DNA from: Pseudomonadota bacterium
GTDB taxonomy: Bacteria > Pseudomonadota > Gammaproteobacteria > Burkholderiales > Sulfuriferulaceae
Assembly (NCBI GenBank): GCA_021790625.1
Contig: JAJYGL010000053.1
Coordinates: forward strand, 1 to 7,433
Length of the DNA: 7,433 nucleotides
Direction: 5' to 3'
The notes beneath the pieces were generated by a model, which was given only the letters and a program-made list of their open reading frames with translations, searched no databases and had not been told where the DNA came from. Below, piece after piece: positions 1 to 6,138 of this stretch (positions within the stretch are counted from its first letter, which is position 1; the number at the start of each line of letters is the position of its first letter). Made by a program: the position numbers and the translations under genes.

Positions 1-302
1 AGCGTGGCGAGTGCCTGTTGGTATTTACCAAGTGTGAGATTGTCCTGTGCCAGTATTAAGCGCAATGACCAGTTGTCGGGCTGCGTTGCCAGCAAATTGC
101 GCATATATTGCACGGATAGATCGTCAACACTTTTGTTGGCGCGTATCTGGTCTAACAGGCGTTGACGGGGATAGAGCAATACCAGAACCAGACTCACGGC
201 CAGCACCAGCGCCAGCAGGTTCAATCCGTTGATAAGCCGGGGCCTGGAAAAAATGGCCGGTTTATTGGCACGAGAGTTGGAGTCTGACGTGTCCGCTGGC
301 AT
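1..302 (-). CDS. pelB: PelB N-terminus (partial; Pel polysaccharide export scaffold/porin)
   Basis: The 3' part runs off the window at base 1; 100 complete codons are visible. In Pseudomonas, PelB is a large protein of about 1,190 residues: an inner-membrane anchor, a long run of periplasmic TPR repeats that binds PelA, and an outer-membrane beta-barrel that exports Pel. Seen here: a polar cytoplasmic tail (residues 1-25), one strongly hydrophobic helix at about 26-44 rich in Leu and Val, then YPRQRLLDQI and a helical segment (QPDNWSLRLILAQ, then LGKYQQALATL) that looks like the start of TPR repeats. The ATG at 302 is the first ATG in this frame; the frame is closed upstream by a stop near 370. 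The start lies inside pelA (41-base overlap) and has no clear Shine-Dalgarno, which suggests translational coupling to pelA. Identity rests mainly on pelAB gene order plus this topology; the fragment alone would not prove PelB. Confidence 0.8.
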   Translation of the reverse strand, partial: MPADTSDSNSRANKPAIFSRPRLINGLNLLALVLAVSLVLVLLYPRQRLLDQIRANKSVDDLSVQYMRNLLATQPDNWSLRLILAQDNLTLGKYQQALAT

Positions 303-3027
303 GGGTCTGGTAATGATATTGTTGTTGGAATTGCCGGTCGGGGACGATGGTATGCCCTTGATGGTCGCTTAATTGACAGGATGAGGGATGTTGCAGGGTG
401 AAATCAAGAGCGGCGAAGCTGTCGAACGTCAGGTTGATGGTGTTCCCCTGTTTCTGCCACGCGTTTAGTGTTCCATTCGCGTCAATCAGGCGGATGCCGG
501 CAGCCGGAGTTGGCTGAAGGTCGATATTGACGACCGGTGCGTGAATCAGGCTCAGGTAACGGTCGGTATTGTCGTCGTGATAGCCCGCGATGGTGCTGCT
601 GTTTGTCGGATATCCCCATGATTGCGGAATACGCAGGGTGTCGATGGCGCCGTTGCCATAAAACAGCCAGTCATGGCCATCGTAGGCCATGACGGCATGG
701 TAAAAATCCGCCACGCGGCGAATGTATTCGGAGGGAAATACGGGGTGGTAGTGTTGTGATAGCGCCCAGTTCATGACATATTTCAGTGCGACAAGCGAGG
801 CGGGTTTGCTTGCCGAATAAGTGTGAAAATAGATATCGACCGGTTTCAGGCGGCGAGGTGAATTGGTGAGGGTGAATGTTTCGATGACGCGCCGGTAACC
901 GTAAAATGGCCCAGTCCACTCATTGGTGTAGATATTTTCATTCTGGTCCGGGGCAAAAACTTGCAGATAACCACCACGGGTAACGCCAAGCGGCGCAACA
1001 TAGGTCAGACTGGGCTGGCTGTTGGTGATGGTGGTGTCACCTCCATTCATGTTGAGCAAGCCCAGTTGGTAGGTCAGGGCAATTGCATCAGCGTCAGGGC
1101 GGCAGTTGCCAGTCCATAAAAAAACCCGGCAGGTTTTGCCTGCAGGGGTCAGGCGTTGGTTGATGTAGGACACACTGCCGGCGATTTCTCGCTGAATATT
1201 AAAGTGATAATGGGGAATGTCCAGTCGCAAACCTTCACCTGAATTATCGTCACCAGCATCGAGCAGTTGCCATTTGAACGGATGGGAGTAGGAATGACTG
1301 GCAATTTCGACGTTCGGTAAACGGAAGATTTCACGCGCGACGTGTTCCATTTCGGATGACAGTTTTGGATACAGGCCCCAAGGCGCGGTTTCGCCTTCAA
1401 TGACGGATACGGCAGCGGGAATGGGATATTTTGTGTATATCTGGTCGAACATGACCTGTGCCGCCAAGGGCGAGCCGGGAAACTCGGCGCGATCGGCAAA
1501 GCCATCGCCATCCATATGCGCCATCAGCAAACGGCGACCCGACGAGGTGGTAACGTCAGGTGCGGGCATGTCGGGCAGTCTGAGTGCATGGCGGAAAAAA
1601 GCAAACGGGTTGACAAGCCAGCGTGTGCCTTGTTCATAAGGCAGTTCATATAAGGTGAATGGCGACAGAATATAGCCGCCCCACGGTGTGTAGGCTGCCA
1701 TGTCGCTGGTTTTCGTTCCGGCGCCAAGTTGCAGCAGTGGGGTGCTGTTCGTTCCGGCATGAATGATATCCAGCGTGTTGATAGGTAATGGTACCGGATG
1801 TTCAAAGCCAAAAATGGAATCTTGTCGGGCGATGCGCACATTCGTGGCTGGAATCGTATCTTCGACGGTTAGCCCAAATGCTTGCAACAGGCCGTTGTTG
1901 CGAGGGAAACCAAATTCATCCAGTACGGCAAGGTGTATGCCCTGTTGAATCTGGTCAAGCAACCAGTCGTGCAAGCGTTGCGCCTGCGCACTGTCCGGCA
2001 TGGATTCGCCCCACAGGATGATGCCTGCGTATTGCCCGGTCAAGGGAAATTTCGGCAGGGGCTGATTATAGCTGTGGTACTCGGCAATGTAGCCCAGATG
2101 TTCGATGGGCATGGCAGCTGTACGCAGGATGGGGTCGAGCATGACATCCTGTTTGCCATCGTATAGCATCATGATGCGTCTGGGTTGAATTTCCGGATCG
2201 CCGACACCAATGATGTCCATTTCCGGATCGCTGACCCAGGGAGAAAAACCCGCTGAACGTATTTTTTGTGCCAGTTGGCGTGCCGTCTGGCGTTGTGCCG
2301 GTGCGGCGTAATCCATTACGATGACCGGCAGATGGTAATGGTTCTTGACAGTGTCAAGCTCGTCAGCAAGCCAGTTTCTGTCGGTTTCGTTCACGGCAAC
2401 ATAGCTGTGCCGCGTGTTGTCCCATCCCTGATATAACGATTCGGCAGCAACGGCAGTAACGATGTCGTGTACTTGCGGCAATAGTTCAAAACCCCGGTTC
2501 AGAATGATACGTAGCGCGGGATATTGTTGGTGAAGTTGGCGCAGGGTGTCAATAATGCCTGCTTCCTGTTGCGTACGTTGCGCGGGTGTGCTGGCCGACA
2601 GTTGGTAAGAATCGACGGTGTCAATGAAGATGCCGCGGAATCCTTTGTTCCACAGGGGTGTGACGATGTGCTGAATAAAGAAACGCCGCCAGGCAGGGTT
2701 GGTTTCATCCATGACATCATTACCCCAGGTTTTGTTGTGGCCGATTTTTGCGCTGGCGGGAAAATCGACATCGGTTTGCAGGCTGTTTTCTGCTTCACCC
2801 AGGCTGGTGTATGCATACAGGCGAGCTTGCATATTGCCAGAAACATGTGCGAAATCCGGTTGGTTGCCTTGTACGATGATGGCATCATAAATGCGCAATT
2901 CCGCTGGAAAGGGTGTGCCATAAAAGAAGGCGGCGTTGAAGGCGTGTGATGGCAGGCTGTGCAGCCAAAGCAAGAGGCCGCACAGCAGTGCGACAATAGA
3001 ATTTGAAGATGACGCTGGTTTCCACAT
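262..3027 (-). CDS. pelA: PelA: bifunctional Pel polysaccharide deacetylase and glycoside hydrolase
   Basis: PelA is a periplasmic enzyme that partly deacetylates the Pel polymer (alpha-1,4-linked GalNAc/GalN) and also has a GH166/GH114-type endo-hydrolase that cuts it. Numbers below count from the chosen ATG at 3027 (921 residues). A signal peptide spans 1-29 (single Lys, hydrophobic core SIVALLCGLLLWL, cleavage after SHA). The hydrolase domain covers about 30-270, with GIFIDTVDSY (Asp136) and AAESLYQGWD (Glu196) matching the catalytic acids of this family. A linker/reductase-like domain follows at about 285-470. The deacetylase (CE18) begins at LLMAHMDGDGF (Asp506, Asp508), with metal-binding ASHSYSHPF (His578, His582) and a late YFHTYS motif near 735. 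A beta-rich C-terminus follows. The frame is open to an ATG at 3099 (945 residues, almost the 948 of P. aeruginosa PelA), but the extra 24 residues precede a normal signal peptide and neither ATG has a Shine-Dalgarno, so the start is uncertain. pelB follows with an overlap. Confidence 0.95.
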   Translation of the reverse strand: MWKPASSSNSIVALLCGLLLWLHSLPSHAFNAAFFYGTPFPAELRIYDAIIVQGNQPDFAHVSGNMQARLYAYTSLGEAENSLQTDVDFPASAKIGHNKTWGNDVMDETNPAWRRFFIQHIVTPLWNKGFRGIFIDTVDSYQLSASTPAQRTQQEAGIIDTLRQLHQQYPALRIILNRGFELLPQVHDIVTAVAAESLYQGWDNTRHSYVAVNETDRNWLADELDTVKNHYHLPVIVMDYAAPAQRQTARQLAQKIRSAGFSPWVSDPEMDIIGVGDPEIQPRRIMMLYDGKQDVMLDPILRTAAMPIEHLGYIAEYHSYNQPLPKFPLTGQYAGIILWGESMPDSAQAQRLHDWLLDQIQQGIHLAVLDEFGFPRNNGLLQAFGLTVEDTIPATNVRIARQDSIFGFEHPVPLPINTLDIIHAGTNSTPLLQLGAGTKTSDMAAYTPWGGYILSPFTLYELPYEQGTRWLVNPFAFFRHALRLPDMPAPDVTTSSGRRLLMAHMDGDGFADRAEFPGSPLAAQVMFDQIYTKYPIPAAVSVIEGETAPWGLYPKLSSEMEHVAREIFRLPNVEIASHSYSHPFKWQLLDAGDDNSGEGLRLDIPHYHFNIQREIAGSVSYINQRLTPAGKTCRVFLWTGNCRPDADAIALTYQLGLLNMNGGDTTITNSQPSLTYVAPLGVTRGGYLQVFAPDQNENIYTNEWTGPFYGYRRVIETFTLTNSPRRLKPVDIYFHTYSASKPASLVALKYVMNWALSQHYHPVFPSEYIRRVADFYHAVMAYDGHDWLFYGNGAIDTLRIPQSWGYPTNSSTIAGYHDDNTDRYLSLIHAPVVNIDLQPTPAAGIRLIDANGTLNAWQKQGNTINLTFDSFAALDFTLQHPSSCQLSDHQGHTIVPDRQFQQQYHYQTHASGHVRLQLSCQ

Positions 3028-3051
3028 ATCAATGATAAAATGGCCAAAAGT

Positions 3052-3066
3052 ACCGGTAAAACCGGT
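3052..3066. repeat. Perfect inverted repeat ACCGGT-AAA-ACCGGT upstream of pelA
   Basis: Two copies of the self-complementary hexamer ACCGGT are separated by three A residues (plus strand), giving a 15-base site symmetric except for its centre. It ends 25 bases before the preferred pelA start codon. The symmetry suits a dimeric DNA-binding protein, but the regulator is unknown and a chance origin is possible. Confidence 0.4.
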
Positions 3067-3078
3067 TGCCAAGGGTGG

Positions 3079-3089
3079 TTGGCTGCCAA
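3079..3089. repeat. Short palindrome TTGGC-T-GCCAA upstream of pelA
   Basis: A perfect 5-base inverted repeat around one central base, 52 bases before the preferred pelA ATG and 12 bases from the ACCGGT site. The pair may form an operator region. The short length leaves a chance match likely. Confidence 0.3.
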
Positions 3090-3227
3090 TGGTTTCCAAC
3101 GGTTGCGGCTATTTTTTGCTGTTTTAGAAGTTGCCTGGATCTGAATATACGTTTTCTATTCGGCAAACCATTCAGCAAGCAGTAAGGATAAACGATATCG
3201 CGCGTTTTGTCTTGACGGAAGATGGCT

Positions 3228-3255
3228 GTATCAGGCAGCCAGTGTATCAGGCAGC
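3228..3255. repeat. 12-base direct repeat GTATCAGGCAGC, two copies 16 bases apart
   Basis: Copies lie at 3228-3239 and 3244-3255. The second copy includes the stop codon of the SPFH gene (TGA at 3249-3247 on the minus strand), so it looks like a small tandem duplication of the gene's end. The first copy forms one arm of a weak 5-bp hairpin (GGCTG/CAGCC, 3223-3239) with no following T-tract on the minus strand, so it is not a convincing terminator. Confidence 0.6.
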
Positions 3256-4164
3256 TGGCGGGTTGCCTTGGCGCGCGATGGCGAGCGCACTGGCGACCAT
3301 GCTGCCAACGTCAGCCAGATTGGCAGGCAGAATCAGGGTGTTGCCTTGTCGCGCAATATTGCCAAATGCCTGAATATAGGCTTCGGCAAGCCGCAGGTTA
3401 ACGGCATCGCTGCTGGAGGGTTCTTGCATGGCTTGTGCAATACGGCGCAAGGCTTCGGCGGTTGCTTGTGCGGTGATCAGAATGGCTTGCGCCTGTCCTT
3501 GTGCCCGGTTGATGGCGGCCTGTTTTTGTCCTTCGGATTCGCGGATGGCTGCCGTCATGGAGCCTTCGGCAAGGTTGATTTCTTCTTGCCGTTTACCTTC
3601 CGACTGGGCGATACGGGCGCGTTTTTCGCGTTCGGCAGTAATTTGTGCCTGCATTGCATGTAAGACGGGCTCTGGCGGGGTGATGTCACGAATTTCGTAG
3701 CGCAATACTTTGACACCCCAGTTCGGGCTGGCTTCATCCAGTACGGCAATGACGGCGCGGTTGATATCGTTGCGTTCTTCCAGCAAATGATCGAGTTCGC
3801 GTTTGCCGCACTCCGAGCGCAGGGTCGTCTGTGCCAGTTGAACGATCGCCATTTGATAGTTCGCGGTGCCATAGCTGGCGAGTTTGGCGTCAGTGATCTG
3901 AAAGAAAATGATGCCGTCGATTTTGACCTGGGTGTTATCCTTGGTGATGCATACCTGTGGAGCGACATCCATTGGTATTTCTTTCATGCCATGTTGGTAA
4001 GCCACGCGGTCGATGAAAGGGAGGATGATGTTGAGCCCTGGCAGCATGCTGGCATAATAGCGCCCCAGTCGTTCGACAACCCAGACCTCCTGCTGCGGCA
4101 CGATTTTGACGCTGGTGACGACGAAGACGATGGCGATGACCAGCAGAAAAAGAATGAAAATCAT
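3247..4164 (-). CDS. qmcA: QmcA-like SPFH/band 7 (stomatin/paraslipin) membrane protein
   Basis: A 305-residue protein, the same length as E. coli QmcA (YbbK). Residues 1-19 form an N-terminal membrane anchor (MIFILFLLVIAIVFVV). The SPFH/band 7 domain follows at about 20-175, with the family pattern VPQQEVWVVERLGRY, LPGLNIILPFIDRV, ITKDN, LRSECGKRELDHLL and VKVLRYEIRDI. Next is a long charged, Ala/Gln/Glu-rich coiled coil at about 172-247 (QITAEREKRARIAQSEGKRQ, EGQKQAAINRAQGQAQ) used for oligomerisation, then a short C-terminal tail. The family forms large membrane-associated rings and is linked to membrane microdomains and quality control of membrane proteins. It has no known enzymatic activity. 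It is read with the NfeD-like gene upstream: its ATG overlaps the nfeD stop as ATGA, and GGAG at 4176-4173 lies 8 bases before it. This gene pairing is conserved across bacteria. Confidence 0.93.
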   Translation of the reverse strand: MIFILFLLVIAIVFVVTSVKIVPQQEVWVVERLGRYYASMLPGLNIILPFIDRVAYQHGMKEIPMDVAPQVCITKDNTQVKIDGIIFFQITDAKLASYGTANYQMAIVQLAQTTLRSECGKRELDHLLEERNDINRAVIAVLDEASPNWGVKVLRYEIRDITPPEPVLHAMQAQITAEREKRARIAQSEGKRQEEINLAEGSMTAAIRESEGQKQAAINRAQGQAQAILITAQATAEALRRIAQAMQEPSSSDAVNLRLAEAYIQAFGNIARQGNTLILPANLADVGSMVASALAIARQGNPPAA

Positions 4165-4598
4165 GTTGATTGCTCCAGATGTTGGGCGGCGGTGAGTAGC
4201 AGGGTGTTGCCTTCGATGGCCTGGATGATGCAGCGCTCCGAGGGTGGTTGGTCATGGTCGATCCAGCGCGCGTTCCAATCGCTGCCGCGATACACGACAC
4301 GGGCTGACCCGTCTGGTTGCCAGTCAGAGACGATGACCGGCCGGCCGATGTCGAGTGAATTTGTTTCTGCTTTTCGGTGCCGTTTTTCTTGTCGCCTGCG
4401 CAGCGTGACGACAGTAAGGCCAATAACCATCGTCAGCAAAACTGTTGCATCCTGTATGGGGTTGCTCGCACCGGACAGTTCAGCCACGCCGCCTGTCGCG
4501 AAGGACAAGCCGATCACCAGCAGGTAGAAGGTGCCGGTCAGTAATTCAGCGACAATCAAAATGGCGGCAAGAGGTAGCCAGTGGACTGGAGTTTCCAT
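4161..4598 (-). CDS. NfeD-like short membrane protein (YbbJ type), partner of the SPFH protein
   Basis: A 145-residue protein close in length to E. coli YbbJ (about 150). Two hydrophobic stretches are seen: about 7-35 (LPLAAILIVAELLTGTFYLLVIG, probably a hairpin) and 50-66 (VLLTMVIGLTVVTL). A basic linker (RRRQEKRHRK) follows, then a C-terminal OB-fold (about 80-140) with the typical NfeD pattern LDIGRPVIV...GSARVVYRGSDWNARW. The ClpP-like protease domain of long NfeD proteins is absent. The family works with SPFH/stomatin proteins, with the OB-fold facing the cytoplasm; the exact function is not settled. It overlaps the following SPFH gene by 4 bases (ATGA), which implies coupled translation. 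A weak GGAA lies 6 bases before the ATG, and a candidate promoter lies just upstream. Confidence 0.9.
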   Translation of the reverse strand: METPVHWLPLAAILIVAELLTGTFYLLVIGLSFATGGVAELSGASNPIQDATVLLTMVIGLTVVTLRRRQEKRHRKAETNSLDIGRPVIVSDWQPDGSARVVYRGSDWNARWIDHDQPPSERCIIQAIEGNTLLLTAAQHLEQST

Positions 4599-4624
4599 GA
4601 CTGTTCCGATTGAGCGATGCGGTG

Positions 4625-4653
4625 ATTGTAGACCGAAATGATGTCAGTTTAAA
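4625..4653 (-). promoter_or_regulatory. Candidate sigma70 promoter for the nfeD-SPFH pair
   Basis: Reading the minus strand, TTTAAA (4653-4648) and TACAAT (4630-4625) are separated by 17 bases, matching the -35 and -10 boxes at 4/6 and 5/6. Transcription would start about 20 bases before the nfeD ATG at 4598. The site lies in the 146-base gap after the HAD gene, where no other gene is seen. Supported by sequence match and position only. Confidence 0.45.
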
Positions 4654-4744
4654 GACACGAATCCATATTGGCATGGGTTTTTTGCGAAGAATCTGTACCA
4701 TATCCATGTCTGTATGCGCGGAAAAATTCAAGATACTCTACATA

Positions 4745-5386
4745 TCAAGACAGGCTGGGCAATGTATCGCCGAAGGCATTTGTTTTGTCGAGCAGGTGAG
4801 GAAATTGTGCCATGGCGAGCATTTCTGCATCGCCACGACTGTTACCATAGGCATGCAGGATGGCGTGTGTGGGCAGGATACGTTTCAGGCGCACGGCTTT
4901 TTCGGCGCCAAAACAGTTACCGTGCTGCAAATTACCGGTAAAGTTGCCGTTTTCGTCCAGTTCCGGTTCTGAGCCGATGACGTATGTAAATCCGGCCCGT
5001 TTCGCCCAGGGCTCGGTATAGACGGTAAGAGATGCTGTTACCAGTACGGTGGTGTGACCAAGCGACTGGTGTTGTTGCAGGCGCTGTTGCATGGCCGGAC
5101 GTAAGGTTGATGGAATGTGGCACTGGGCAAATTTTTCGCCCAGTTCGTGTAACTCGTCTTTCGACAAGCCACCCAGACAGCGTCGTAACAGGCGTTGCTT
5201 GGTATGGGTATTGGATAGCTTGCCTGACAAATAGGCCAGCAGCCATGGCGATTCGAGCAGCAGGTCGATTGCGAGGCGGGGCGTTCCCAGCGTGTATTGC
5301 AGAAAAGGCAGCAGCGTATCGCGCCGGGTCAGCGTGCCGTCGAAATCGAAAGCCGCCCAAACCGGTTGGTGTGCGTATTGGTTCAT
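4745..5386 (-). CDS. HAD-IB family phosphatase (probable polyprenyl-phospho-phosphoribose phosphatase)
   Basis: A 213-residue haloacid dehalogenase-superfamily hydrolase. Motif I is FDFDGTLTRRD near the N-terminus (nucleophile Asp14, acid/base Asp16). A helical cap follows at about 25-105. Motif II is VLVTAS (Thr117/Ser119), motif III is Lys163 in GAEKAVRLK, and motif IV is YGNSRGDAEML (Asp186). All residues needed for phosphatase activity are present. The frame is open 23 codons further upstream, but that extension would run deep into the SDR gene and lacks homology-like sequence. The ATG at 5386 overlaps the SDR stop as ATGA and puts motif I at the usual distance from the N-terminus. No strong Shine-Dalgarno is seen, so coupling is likely. 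In D-arabinofuranose pathways a phosphatase removes the 5-phosphate from polyprenyl-phospho-ribose-5-phosphate before epimerisation; that role here is inferred from the neighbours. Other small phosphate substrates remain possible. Confidence 0.88.
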   Translation of the reverse strand: MNQYAHQPVWAAFDFDGTLTRRDTLLPFLQYTLGTPRLAIDLLLESPWLLAYLSGKLSNTHTKQRLLRRCLGGLSKDELHELGEKFAQCHIPSTLRPAMQQRLQQHQSLGHTTVLVTASLTVYTEPWAKRAGFTYVIGSEPELDENGNFTGNLQHGNCFGAEKAVRLKRILPTHAILHAYGNSRGDAEMLAMAQFPHLLDKTNAFGDTLPSLS

Positions 5387-6138
5387 AGCTTGAGTCTTTT
5401 GAACACGCGCTCGGGAATGGCGCGAATGATGAACATGATGCCGCACCAGAACCAAGGTAGATAGACGATATCACGCCGTTTGTGCATGGCAGAGATGATG
5501 CCACGGGCAATGTCGTCGGCGCTGGCCCATAATATCCCTTTTTTTTCGAACGCCGCGGTCATGGGGGTATCGACAAAACCGGGTTTGATGGTCATCACAC
5601 TGATGCCGGATGGCGCTAACCGGTTGCGTAACCCTTGCAGATAAATGTTCAGCATGCCTTTTGCGGTACCGTAGACATAGTTGCTTTGCCGGCCGCGATC
5701 GCCTGCGACAGAGCTGATGGCGGCAATCAGACCATAACCTTGTATCAGCATCCGCCGCGCTGCCTCGTCAGCCAGCGCGATGGCGGAAATCCCGTTGGTG
5801 TGCAGCGCTGCCAATGTGTTGCTGAAATTGGTTTCGCAGGCTTTTTGGTCGGGCAGGTTACCGTGAGCGATGAGTACGGCGTCGATACTGCCAAGTGCAG
5901 CGGTGGCAGTATCGAACAGATGCGGGAAATCGGCCAGATTATCGAGATCGGCGGCTTCGCCGCTTACTTTTTGTGTCGGCGCCGCACGAACTTTCAGGTC
6001 GTCGATGATGGTTTGCAGTTTTGTCTGGTTACGGCCAATCAGGTGCAGGTCGCAACCTTGCTGCAATAGCCGTCGCGCAGTTGCTTGCGCAATGGCCGAT
6101 GTGGCGCCAAAAATGAGAATGCGGTGCGGGAAATTCAT
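5383..6138 (-). CDS. DprE2-like SDR: polyprenyl-phospho-2-keto-pentofuranose reductase
   Basis: A 251-residue short-chain dehydrogenase/reductase. The nucleotide-binding turn is ILIFGATSAIAQA (about 7-19), a variant of TGxxxGxG also found in mycobacterial DprE2 (GGTSEIG). LIGRN (about 33-37) follows the second strand, and LIAHGN (89-94) replaces the usual NAG motif. The catalytic set is Ser143 (AAISSVAGDRG) with Tyr156 and Lys160 (YVYGTAKG). KPGFVDTPM (185-193) closes the cofactor site. The C-terminus has an aromatic/hydrophobic patch (WFWCGIMFIIRAI, about 229-241) that probably contacts the membrane, which suits a lipid-linked substrate. Its predicted job is to reduce the 2-keto intermediate made by the preceding FAD oxidase to the arabino sugar with NAD(P)H. 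It sits between the oxidase and the phosphatase with ATGA overlaps on both sides; AGGG lies 7 bases before its ATG. Family assignment to SDR is certain, and the DprE2 role is strongly suggested by context. Confidence 0.9.
   Translation of the reverse strand: MNFPHRILIFGATSAIAQATARRLLQQGCDLHLIGRNQTKLQTIIDDLKVRAAPTQKVSGEAADLDNLADFPHLFDTATAALGSIDAVLIAHGNLPDQKACETNFSNTLAALHTNGISAIALADEAARRMLIQGYGLIAAISSVAGDRGRQSNYVYGTAKGMLNIYLQGLRNRLAPSGISVMTIKPGFVDTPMTAAFEKKGILWASADDIARGIISAMHKRRDIVYLPWFWCGIMFIIRAIPERVFKRLKL

Larger units (their letters stand above)
3028..3246 (-). other. Intergenic/leader region upstream of pelA
   Basis: This gap lies between the stop of the SPFH gene and the preferred pelA ATG and must hold the control signals of the Pel operon if that operon has its own promoter. 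It contains two short perfect inverted repeats (3052-3066 and 3079-3089) and most of a 12-base direct repeat next to the SPFH stop. I found no convincing sigma70 promoter: TATATT on the minus strand (near 3140) lacks a -35 box at proper spacing. No sigma54 GG-N10-GC match or strong intrinsic terminator is visible. The 3028-3099 part is open in the pelA frame, so it could instead encode an N-terminal extension of PelA. Confidence 0.5.

Noticed and set aside
2524..2949. Plus-strand open frame of 141 codons opposite pelA
   Set aside because: Shadow of pelA with no motifs or plausible start signals.
2499..3089. Minus-strand open frame of 196 codons in another frame of pelA
   Set aside because: It overlaps the PelA signal peptide and hydrolase domain, whose motifs are intact in the real frame; the alternative product shows no recognisable domain.
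3223..3239. Hairpin GGCTG/CAGCC after the SPFH gene as a terminator
   Set aside because: The stem is only 5 bp and no T-tract follows on the minus strand.
3100..3246. Sigma70 or sigma54 promoter for pelA
   Set aside because: TATATT-like and TATCAT-like -10 matches lack a good -35 at 16-18 bases or would place the start at the ATG itself; no GG/GC sigma54 pair was found.
3787..4527. Plus-strand open frame of 246 codons across the nfeD/SPFH junction
   Set aside because: It lies wholly antisense to two well-supported genes, has no family-like motifs, and its composition is that expected from the opposite strand of coding DNA.
4663..4683. CCAT/ATGG stem followed by six T on the plus strand as a terminator
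   Set aside because: The stem is only 4 bp and no plus-strand gene exists to be terminated.
5387..5455. 23-codon N-terminal extension of the HAD protein
   Set aside because: It overlaps the 3' end of the SDR gene, lacks family-like sequence, and the ATG at 5386 forms the same ATGA coupling used by the neighbouring genes.
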